Shown here: positions 28,579-36,155 of the stretch, in pieces
Numbering within the stretch: position 1 is the stretch's first letter
Layout: every line of letters starts with the position of its first letter
Assembly: GCF_003967195.1 (NCBI RefSeq)
Contig: NZ_AP018725.1
Span: 1,550,001 to 1,614,000, forward strand
DNA length: 64,000 nucleotides
Direction: 5' to 3'
From: Sulfuriflexus mobilis
GTDB lineage: Bacteria; Pseudomonadota; Gammaproteobacteria; AKS1
Position numbers and translations under genes: made by a program
Notes under the pieces: generated by a model
The model's database searches: none
Told to the model about the DNA's origin: nothing
Seen by the model: only the letters and a program-made list of their open reading frames with translations

Positions 28579-29540
28579 TCCTCTGGCACTCGCCTTGATA
28601 ATAACAGCGACTCAAACCCGTGTATCGGTGGATGAATACCCAACCCCTGCAGCAGCACCGCCATGCGATCGAAAGGATTCGTTTCACCACGTAGCCGTCG
28701 ATAGTCCGCCGCTTCAAGCCAGGGTCGCCAGGCAGCAACGCTCACCGGCACGGGATAATCGCTGCCAAACAAGAGTTGGCCGACACTGTCGACATGCCTT
28801 TGCCACCATAACAAGACCCCCATGCGGTTGACCAGCCCCAGTGCCGCCGTATCGCCATACAGGTTCGGATAACTCGCCAGCAAGGCGGCGTAATGGCGCA
28901 GAGTATGCTGATTGTAGAACCAGCCGCTCGAGCCACCGTGAGCGGCGATCACCGTCACCCCCGCGTCCAGTGCCGGGCGCAGTCGCGCCAGATCACCCCA
29001 GGCCTGGCGCTGTGCTGGCAGCACAAACTCGGCGCCTGTATGACACAGCAACGGCAGGCCCAGTTCCGTGAGCTTGCGGAAATACGGCTGGTGGCGACAG
29101 TTCGCGAGATCGATACCCTGGCTGTTGGGGATCAGCTTGACTAGCACCGCCCCCTGCGCCGCGGCCCGCTCCAGGGCATCGAGCGCGTCCGCGCGGTGAG
29201 GGTGGACCGAGGCACCATACAGGAACAGCTCCGGGGCCTCCGCACACCAGGCGCGTACGTCAGCATTGGATACCGTGAAACCCTGCATAGAGTTGGTGGG
29301 GGTGCCGCGGACATCATGGGCGCTGTCCAGCGCCAGCAGCACCGCACGGCGCACATGGCTGGCGGTCCGCAGCCGCGCAGCCAGCCGCTCCATATACATA
29401 CGGGCCGCTAGCGGGCCGCTGCCGTGTGTGGCCGCGCTGCGGGCAAGAACCGCTGCCAGCAGGCGCCGCCAGCCACGGAAGCTCACCGCGCCATCCCGTG
29501 GTACGCAATGCACATGTATGTCGGTGTAACCGTCGCACAT
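28575..29540 (-). CDS. Amidohydrolase-2 family metal-dependent hydrolase
   Basis: A 321-residue TIM-barrel hydrolase. Expected metal and catalytic positions are visible: DIHVH at the N-terminus, LLCHTG, VIAAHGG and the C-terminal LLFGSDYPVP aspartate. The family includes decarboxylases and hydrolases of varied cyclic or acyl substrates, so the reaction is not predictable. The start at 29540 (followed by CDGYTDIHVH) was chosen over an upstream codon because GAGG lies 7 nt before it. It is the first gene of the lipid operon and overlaps the fusion gene by 4 nt. A role in releasing or trimming the acylated product is possible but speculative. Confidence 0.82.
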   Translation of the reverse strand: MCDGYTDIHVHCVPRDGAVSFRGWRRLLAAVLARSAATHGSGPLAARMYMERLAARLRTASHVRRAVLLALDSAHDVRGTPTNSMQGFTVSNADVRAWCAEAPELFLYGASVHPHRADALDALERAAAQGAVLVKLIPNSQGIDLANCRHQPYFRKLTELGLPLLCHTGAEFVLPAQRQAWGDLARLRPALDAGVTVIAAHGGSSGWFYNQHTLRHYAALLASYPNLYGDTAALGLVNRMGVLLWWQRHVDSVGQLLFGSDYPVPVSVAAWRPWLEAADYRRLRGETNPFDRMAVLLQGLGIHPPIHGFESLLLSRRVPEE

Positions 29541-29598
29541 TTTCCGGCCTCGCAGGGTCTTTCCGTTGGGGGCGTACCACTTGTTTGTGTGACATGAA

Positions 29599-29734
29599 CC
29601 TGGCACAGATTCTTACAAGACAGTCTATCTGAAACAACTCATACGCGATAAACTCATTAAACATAAAAAACACATCACACGGGATGAATAAAATATGTCT
29701 AAGGTCCTCGAACTGAAAATGGCCAGGCGCATAA
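29599..29734 (+). pseudogene. xfp: Decayed 3' end of phosphoketolase
   Basis: Reading from 29599 gives PGTDSYKTVYLKQLIRDKL and then IKHKKHIT, aligned to [14 protein letters not shown] and IDHKQYIA near the xfp C-terminus. A stop codon then interrupts, and a frame change restores KWP before a TAA that sits where the xfp stop lies. The few bases after the stop (TAATATTA) are also shared with the intact gene. No upstream part of xfp is present; it is replaced by the amidohydrolase gene. The remnant is immediately upstream of the glucan phosphorylase. Confidence 0.88.
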
Positions 29735-29762
29735 TATTATTAGCTGTCGAGCATGAGTGACT

Positions 29763-31463
29763 ATGAATAACGATATCTCAATTGCCTATTTTTCCATGGA
29801 AATTGCCCTTGAATCGGCCATCCCGACCTATTCAGGGGGGCTTGGTGTATTGGCGGGTGATACCCTGCGCTCCGCTGCAGATGCGGGCATCGCCATGGCG
29901 GGCATTACCCTGTTATCCCGAAAAGGCTATTTTCGGCAGCACTTAGATGAACAAGGCTGGCAATCCGAAGAAGCGGTACATTGGCCTGTCAGTGATTACC
30001 TTCTGCCCGTGAATGTGCAAGCCACAGTGGAACTTGAAGATCGGCAGGTCACCGTGCGTGTCTGGCGCTATGACGTCAGGGGAAGTAACGAACATGTCGT
30101 GCCGGTCTATCTTCTCGATACCGATGTGGAAGGCAATTCAGACTATGACCGTACCCTGACTGACCAGCTCTACGGTGGTGATGATTATTATCGACTTTGC
30201 CAGGAAGCCATACTTGGTATCGGTGGCATTCGGATATTGCGCGCCCTCGGCTGTACAAGTATAGAGCGTTATCATATGAATGAGGGGCACTCCAGTCTGC
30301 TGGTCTTTGAACTCATGGCGGAACTGACGCAACAACTCGGGGACAGCAAGGCAACGACTAAACATATTGAGAAGGTAAGGCGACAATGTGTTTTTACCAC
30401 GCACACCCCGGTTGCCGCCGGGCATGATCGTTTTCCCGCATCGCTGGCCTATCGAGTCCTAAAACAATGCAACCCTTTCAAGGACTGTGCTGATGAGGTG
30501 TGCTGCGATAACGAACTTAATCTTACCTACCTGGCACTTTCTGCAAGTTATTATGTTAATGGTGTTGCCAAGAAACACCGCGAGACATCGAGAAAAATGT
30601 TTGGCAACACTCATATAGATTCCATCACTAATGGCGTGCATGCATACACCTGGGCCTCAGACGCCATGCGCGAGTTGTTTAGCAGAAAAATTCCGGATTG
30701 GCGAAACGATAACATGAGTCTTCGTTATGCCATGAGTATTGCCTATGAAGATATCTGGCAAGCACATCAACTGGCCAAGCGGCAGCTAGTCGAATATGTA
30801 AACAAGACCTGTAATGCCGGCATGGATCAAGGGATCATGACACTGGGATTTGCGCGACGTGCGACGCAGTACAAACGTACTACACTGCTTTTCACTGACA
30901 CCGATCGCCTGAAGTTAATTGCCAGCCACTGCGGGCCATTACAGATCGTTTTTGCGGGCAAGGCGCACCCAAAAGACATACAAGGCAAGGAATTAATCCG
31001 TGAAATCTTCAGGATAAAGAATGTTCTGAATAATGATATCCATATTGCCTATCTGCCTGACTATGACATGGAAATTGGCAGGCTAATGACCTCTGGGGTG
31101 GATCTTTGGCTGAATACACCCTTGCCACCCATGGAGGCCTCCGGCACCAGTGGTATGAAAGCGGCAATCAATGGTGTGCCATCATTGAGCATCCTTGATG
31201 GCTGGTGGATAGAAGGCTGTATAGAAGGTGTAACAGGATGGGCGATAAGCAATTCAGAACAACAAGCAAAAACTTCTCCAGCAACAACAAACAGTGAGGC
31301 CGATATCCTTTACTCCAAGCTTGAAAACATCATCATCCCCATATACTACCATAACCGCGATGCCTATATAGCAATCATGAGAAATGCCATTGCCATTAAT
31401 GGATCATTTTTCAATACCGAGCGCATGATTAATCAGTATGTCACCAAGGCCTATTTCAGGTAA
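29763..31463 (+). CDS. glgP: Alpha-glucan (glycogen) phosphorylase, short form
   Basis: A 566-residue GT35 family enzyme that releases glucose 1-phosphate from storage glucan using pyridoxal phosphate. Motifs include the N-terminal PTYSGGLGVLAGD, MNEGHSSLL, GFARRATQYKRTTLL, and the cofactor-lysine region EASGTSGMKAAINGVPSLSILDGWW. It is much shorter than the ~800-residue E. coli-type enzymes and belongs to the compact form found in many proteobacteria and archaea. ATG at 29763 was preferred to a GTG 6 nt earlier; both have weak ribosome sites. Its product feeds GalU in the convergent sucrose operon. The xfp remnant upstream suggests it once followed phosphoketolase. Confidence 0.9.
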   Translation: MNNDISIAYFSMEIALESAIPTYSGGLGVLAGDTLRSAADAGIAMAGITLLSRKGYFRQHLDEQGWQSEEAVHWPVSDYLLPVNVQATVELEDRQVTVRVWRYDVRGSNEHVVPVYLLDTDVEGNSDYDRTLTDQLYGGDDYYRLCQEAILGIGGIRILRALGCTSIERYHMNEGHSSLLVFELMAELTQQLGDSKATTKHIEKVRRQCVFTTHTPVAAGHDRFPASLAYRVLKQCNPFKDCADEVCCDNELNLTYLALSASYYVNGVAKKHRETSRKMFGNTHIDSITNGVHAYTWASDAMRELFSRKIPDWRNDNMSLRYAMSIAYEDIWQAHQLAKRQLVEYVNKTCNAGMDQGIMTLGFARRATQYKRTTLLFTDTDRLKLIASHCGPLQIVFAGKAHPKDIQGKELIREIFRIKNVLNNDIHIAYLPDYDMEIGRLMTSGVDLWLNTPLPPMEASGTSGMKAAINGVPSLSILDGWWIEGCIEGVTGWAISNSEQQAKTSPATTNSEADILYSKLENIIIPIYYHNRDAYIAIMRNAIAINGSFFNTERMINQYVTKAYFR

Positions 31464-31523
31464 TATTTCAGACCACAAATAACAATGGTAAAATGGCACC
31501 CGCGAAGACAGGTTTCACCCGCA

Positions 31524-33482
31524 TCAGCCTGTTTCACCTAACCAGTAAAAACCGAAGCCTGGCACAACCAGCGTACCCTTGAAAATATCGGGAGACTGCC
31601 CCGAGTACAGGTCGGTCATCTGGCCATACTGGCTACCTGCCCAATTGCCTACGTCACTTAGATTAAGGTTCTGAGGTCGACCATCAAAATTTCCCACCAC
31701 CAGTACCTGCTCGGCTTGTTTATTAAGGTTGTAACGTCCGAAGACAAACAAATGCGGGTTCTCCACCTCGATGAGTTCGCGGTTGTTAAAATCGGCAAAC
31801 ACCTCGATCTCTTTGCGCACTGCAATCATTCTTTTTAGCGCACTAAAAATTTTATACTCTACGGTTCCAGGAATATTTCTGTTCTCAGCCTTTTCCCAAT
31901 CAATAACGGGGCGGTGCACCCAGCGCGAATCGCCGGCCTTATGCGGATCATCAAGGTATGAGGTGTCATTTAATTTCCCCAGTTCATCGCCATAATACAG
32001 CAACGGCATACCACCAAATGACATAATCATGCTGTGTAACAATAAAATGGTTTCAATAGCCTCATCGGTCGCCCTCGGATCATTCTCTTCAAGTGCGTAC
32101 TGCAGGCCTGCGAGGGAAGCCAATGACCCGGAGATTCTGGCATCGCCAGTCTTTTCGTTGTGACCGAAAACCAGACCCCGCGCATGGGAGCTGGTAAAAC
32201 TTCCGGTATAATAATCGATGAGGAACTTACGATGGCTGTTAGATTCATAACCCGCCAATTGAATATCATTGTCATCAAAACCAAGGCCAATATCATCGTG
32301 ACAACGCACATAATTGAGCCAGGTGGCGCGCTCGAGTTTAACCGGCAGGTTTTTTATTCCCTGGTTGAGAAGATTGGCATTTTTGGTGGCCACAGCATCC
32401 CATAAAAGCGCCATGAAAGTAGCGTTGTATGCCATTTCACACTCTTTGGCGATGACCGCATCCTCACCAAAATATTTAGTCACCTCGACCGGCGCGACAA
32501 TCGCCTCGGCAATAAACAGCACACCCGGCGCCGTGACCTGACAACAGTCTTTCATCAGCTGCAGGATTAAATGTGCCTCGCGTTCATTCTGACAGGTACT
32601 ACCAATCTTCTTCCATAAAAAGGCCACCGCATCCAGGCGCAGGATATCCGCCCCTTTGTTGGCCCAGTACAATATGATATCCAGCATCTCAATAAACACT
32701 GTCGGGTTGCTGTAGTTCAGATCCCACTGGTAGTTGTTAAACACCGTCATTACCCAGCGCCCCATCTCATCATCCCAGGTAAAGTTTCCGGGCGATGTTT
32801 CAGGGAATATCTCCGGCATGTTCTGCTCAAACATGTCAGGCACATTGCGGGTTTCAAACGTATAGTAGTAATCTTGGTAGACGGCTTCACCGGCACGGGC
32901 ACGCTGCGCCCAGTCATGTTCATTTGAGGTATGGTTTACCACCACGTCCAACACCAGCAGGATTTCACGCGCCCGCATATCATTCGCCAACGCGGTCAGA
33001 TCCTCCATGCTACCGACACGAGGGTCTATCTCCCTGAAATCGCTGACTGCGTAGCCACCATCGCTATGCCCTTCCGGACAACGCATGATCGGCATAATAT
33101 GCGCAAGGTTAATACCTAACTCCTGAAAATAGCCTAAATGCTCTCGCACCCCTTTGAGGTTGCCAGCAAAGCCATTACTGTAGAGCGCCATGCCCACCCA
33201 CTTCTGACTGAGAAACCAGTTGTGGTCCTTTTCGCGCTCTATATCCAGTTGCTGCAACTGATCGGGACGATTGATATACTGACGTGCCATGGTCTCGACA
33301 AGGCGCAAGGCCTGCGCTTCAAAATCATCTCTATGGCCATAGAGTCGATCAAAAAGCGAGTGAATGGCATAAAAATTAGAGCCCAGGCGTGTATAGAAAT
33401 GACGCAGGTCCTGCTTGCTAATGTCTGTCCTTAAGTTATTAAGAATGTCATTGAGTAGTGAATGGGAAACCTGTTCGTACAT
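31524..33482 (-). CDS. ams: Amylosucrase
   Basis: A 652-residue GH13 (subfamily 4) enzyme. Amylosucrase uses sucrose as glucosyl donor to extend alpha-1,4-glucan and releases fructose; hydrolysis is a side reaction. Catalytic residues are visible: nucleophile Asp in LRLDAVAF, acid/base Glu in FIAEAI and the stabilising Asp pair in VRCHDDIG. There is no signal peptide, so the enzyme is cytoplasmic. It is the last gene of the sps-spp-fruK-galU-ams operon and links sucrose back to glycogen, opposite to the glucan phosphorylase with which it is convergent. The fructose produced is the substrate of the operon's fructokinase. Confidence 0.9.
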   Translation of the reverse strand: MYEQVSHSLLNDILNNLRTDISKQDLRHFYTRLGSNFYAIHSLFDRLYGHRDDFEAQALRLVETMARQYINRPDQLQQLDIEREKDHNWFLSQKWVGMALYSNGFAGNLKGVREHLGYFQELGINLAHIMPIMRCPEGHSDGGYAVSDFREIDPRVGSMEDLTALANDMRAREILLVLDVVVNHTSNEHDWAQRARAGEAVYQDYYYTFETRNVPDMFEQNMPEIFPETSPGNFTWDDEMGRWVMTVFNNYQWDLNYSNPTVFIEMLDIILYWANKGADILRLDAVAFLWKKIGSTCQNEREAHLILQLMKDCCQVTAPGVLFIAEAIVAPVEVTKYFGEDAVIAKECEMAYNATFMALLWDAVATKNANLLNQGIKNLPVKLERATWLNYVRCHDDIGLGFDDNDIQLAGYESNSHRKFLIDYYTGSFTSSHARGLVFGHNEKTGDARISGSLASLAGLQYALEENDPRATDEAIETILLLHSMIMSFGGMPLLYYGDELGKLNDTSYLDDPHKAGDSRWVHRPVIDWEKAENRNIPGTVEYKIFSALKRMIAVRKEIEVFADFNNRELIEVENPHLFVFGRYNLNKQAEQVLVVGNFDGRPQNLNLSDVGNWAGSQYGQMTDLYSGQSPDIFKGTLVVPGFGFYWLGETG

Positions 33483-33559
33483 AGCATACCTTTATAGTCC
33501 GAGATAAATATTCAACAGCAATACAGCCAGTCCTTGCGCGCTGATTAACCACCCGCCTG

Positions 33560-34375
33560 TTACATCTTATTATAGAAGTAATTGGTTGCTGCAACAAAAC
33601 CATCGACATTGCCACAGTCGAAACGTTGACCGTTGAATTTACAGGCGATCACCTTGCCCTGCTTCGCTTGTTCCAACAATGCATCAGTAATCTGAACCTC
33701 GCCACCCTTGCCAGGGGCGGTATTACGAAGAATATCGAAGATATCCGGGGTTAAGACATAACGCCCGATAATGGCCAAATTGGTAGGCGCGTCTTTCTTA
33801 TTCGGTTTTTCAACCATATTATTAACAAATATCAAACCGTCATCACCCACATCACCGGCAATAACGCCATAATTGTGCACTTCAGACATCGGCACTTCCT
33901 CAACCGCAACGACACTACAACGATATTTTTCATAAACATCAAGTAGCTGTGCCATTACACCTTTATCGTCACTTTCACATAAATCATCTGCGAGAATGAC
34001 GCCAAAGGGTGAATCACCGATCAGGGTCTCACCCGTAAGGATGGCATCTCCGAGACCCTTCATGCTTACCTGGCGGGTATAGGAAAAAGTACATTGATCA
34101 ATGAGTGCACGAATAGAGATGAGATAATCCTCCTTGGAGGTGCCGCTGATTTGATCTTCGAGTTCATAGGTAATATCAAAATGGTCTTCAATCGCACGCT
34201 TGTTCCTGCCAGTGACAAAGGCAATATTATTCATACCGGCACGTGCCGCCTCTTCAACGCCATATTGCACCAGCGGCTTATTGACGATAGGCATCATTTC
34301 TTTTGGCATGGCTTTTGTCGCGGGTAAAAATCGAGTTCCATAACCCGCAACAGGGAAAAGACATTTTTTAATCAT
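33560..34375 (-). CDS. galU: UTP-glucose-1-phosphate uridylyltransferase
   Basis: A 271-residue nucleotidyltransferase making UDP-glucose from glucose 1-phosphate and UTP. The UTP-binding N-terminus FPVAGYGTRFLPATKAMPKE, the metal/sugar motif LADDLCES, MVEKPNKKDAPTN and GKGGEVQITDAL are present. It is slightly shorter than E. coli GalU, mainly at the C-terminus. It sits between fruK (45 nt) and ams (77 nt) in the sucrose operon, where it provides the donor substrate for sucrose-phosphate synthase. Confidence 0.95.
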   Translation of the reverse strand: MIKKCLFPVAGYGTRFLPATKAMPKEMMPIVNKPLVQYGVEEAARAGMNNIAFVTGRNKRAIEDHFDITYELEDQISGTSKEDYLISIRALIDQCTFSYTRQVSMKGLGDAILTGETLIGDSPFGVILADDLCESDDKGVMAQLLDVYEKYRCSVVAVEEVPMSEVHNYGVIAGDVGDDGLIFVNNMVEKPNKKDAPTNLAIIGRYVLTPDIFDILRNTAPGKGGEVQITDALLEQAKQGKVIACKFNGQRFDCGNVDGFVAATNYFYNKM

Positions 34376-34420
34376 GTATTACTCCGGCATATATTCTTAA
34401 ATCTGGTTCAAAGACATCTG

Positions 34421-35299
34421 TTAGTGATTAAAGGCGTTTTTATATATGCCCGGGTCAGTAGATGTTGCACCACGCAAGCCTACTACAGCACTGGCAAAAT
34501 TTTGGGCAGCAGTGAGTATATCGGTTAACGGCCATCCGCAAATCAATCCATGAAGAAAAACTGCCGTGAAGGCATCACCTGCACCGACGGTATCAACAAA
34601 CTGCTGTGTCCCTGCTGGTCTCACGCTATGTAACACACCGTCGTGACTGCGAACCACTGCTCCTTCTGCGCCGAGGGTGACTATGAGTAACTCCAGGGCA
34701 TATTTTTTCTGAAACCTGGCCATATCCAGTTGTATATCACCGCTTGCAGGACCCAGCTGATGTAACTCATCCTGGTTAAGTTTTACCCAGCGGGCCTGCT
34801 TGAGCCAGCCTGAAACCTCATCTTCCTGCCACCAGGGTGGGCGTAAATTCACATCTAAAAATATAGACAGCTGCGGATGACTTGCCAACGCCTCAAAGGC
34901 CTGACGGGCGACTCTATTCCGTAACCCCAAGGTACCATGATAGAGAATTCCCTCTGCTTCTGGATAACTAATATTCGTAATATCGATAAAATCATAAGCG
35001 CAATTCGGAGTGATCGAGTAGTGTGGCTCATCATTAATCAACGCCACATCGACGCGCCCGGTCTGGTGTTGGGGGTCGCGCTGCACAGCAGTGATGTCCA
35101 TGCCCCATTCCTCCATGGCCTTAATAATCCTTTTGCCAAGTGCATCCTCACCTACCCTGGAAACAAGGCGAGGTTTGTCACCAAAAGCCTGCAGATTCCA
35201 TGCAACATTAAACGGTGCACCACCCAGCACCTGCTCACCGTCTGGAAAGCAATCGAACAGCACCTCACCAAAAATAATTGGCTGGAGTTTATTGCTCAT
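34421..35299 (-). CDS. fruK: PfkB-family fructokinase
   Basis: A 292-residue ribokinase-fold sugar kinase with the PfkB signatures: GGAPFNVAWNLQAFG in the substrate site and the catalytic-aspartate motif TVGAGDAFTAVF near the C-terminus. Its place between sucrose-phosphate phosphatase and galU/ams indicates that it phosphorylates fructose to fructose 6-phosphate, which is both a glycolytic intermediate and the acceptor for sucrose-phosphate synthase. The start overlaps the upstream gene by 11 nt (ATG inside TTATGAGC), implying translational coupling. The symbol follows the methanotroph sucrose operon and is not the fructose-1-phosphate kinase of enteric bacteria. Confidence 0.9.
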   Translation of the reverse strand: MSNKLQPIIFGEVLFDCFPDGEQVLGGAPFNVAWNLQAFGDKPRLVSRVGEDALGKRIIKAMEEWGMDITAVQRDPQHQTGRVDVALINDEPHYSITPNCAYDFIDITNISYPEAEGILYHGTLGLRNRVARQAFEALASHPQLSIFLDVNLRPPWWQEDEVSGWLKQARWVKLNQDELHQLGPASGDIQLDMARFQKKYALELLIVTLGAEGAVVRSHDGVLHSVRPAGTQQFVDTVGAGDAFTAVFLHGLICGWPLTDILTAAQNFASAVVGLRGATSTDPGIYKNAFNH

Positions 35300-36155
35300 A
35301 ACAAAAGCCTATCTGTTTTAGTTGTTGGCGAAAAGCGGGGATAAAATGGCACACCCCTTCGAGTACGCCCGCTGCATAGTTGCCATTCATATTGGTATTT
35401 TTACCCGTCGCAAGATAGAGAGCCTGGCCGTAGCCATTGTCCTCTGCCAACTGCGAGACGGCCTCTTTCACCTCTTTTGTGGCATTCGCCACCAGTACTG
35501 AAGGAATAGGACTCACTAGTACAGGCAAGTCATTACCACTATCGCCTGCAAAGACCACTTCATTGAGGGAATAATCCAATTGACGACGCAAAAAGTCGAT
35601 GGCATGCAACTTGGTGGCATTACGTGGCAGCACGTCCAGCAGACCAATGTCCTTGGCTTCATCAATACTCCATACCAGGCTGGCATCCACCCCATAATCC
35701 TCCAGACGCTTAGCCATCTGCGATAACAAGCGCTCCTGATTTGTATCAACTGCGACGTAATAACTGAGTTTGTGGGTATTTTGTTTGCTGGGTTCCTGCA
35801 GTTGCAGACCAGGCAAGTCAATAAATAACGCCTTTAATTGTTCGTGGCCTTTACCCTGCCAGTCTTTATCAATCTCGTCCTCCCATTCTTGCGATACGTG
35901 CCATTGCTGTTCAGTAATACGATAGATTTTAGTGCCCACATCGGTAATAGCATAGTCTGGAACAGGCAGACAATACTGTTTTATCGCCTGCTTCGCCAAT
36001 ACCTGATCACGGCCGGTAACATAGACAAGCAGTACCTGCGACTGCTTACAAAACTCGGCGAATAGTTGCCGCACATGCTGGTGCTCTGTTTGCACGCCGT
36101 TAGGGATAACGGTTCTGTCCATATCAGTACACAACAACAGTCTTGACTCACTCAT
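35289..36155 (-). CDS. spp: Sucrose-6-phosphate phosphatase
   Basis: A 288-residue HAD phosphatase of the sucrose-phosphatase group. Motif I is CTDMDRTVIPNG (nucleophile and general-acid Asp), motif II VTGRD, and motif III/IV AGDSGNDLPVL with the metal-binding aspartates. It removes phosphate from sucrose 6-phosphate made by the upstream enzyme. The frame extends further upstream into sps, but the ATG at 36155 places motif I near the N-terminus and overlaps the sps stop by 8 nt (ATGAGTGA), a typical coupled arrangement. Confidence 0.93.
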   Translation of the reverse strand: MSESRLLLCTDMDRTVIPNGVQTEHQHVRQLFAEFCKQSQVLLVYVTGRDQVLAKQAIKQYCLPVPDYAITDVGTKIYRITEQQWHVSQEWEDEIDKDWQGKGHEQLKALFIDLPGLQLQEPSKQNTHKLSYYVAVDTNQERLLSQMAKRLEDYGVDASLVWSIDEAKDIGLLDVLPRNATKLHAIDFLRRQLDYSLNEVVFAGDSGNDLPVLVSPIPSVLVANATKEVKEAVSQLAEDNGYGQALYLATGKNTNMNGNYAAGVLEGVCHFIPAFRQQLKQIGFCYEQ

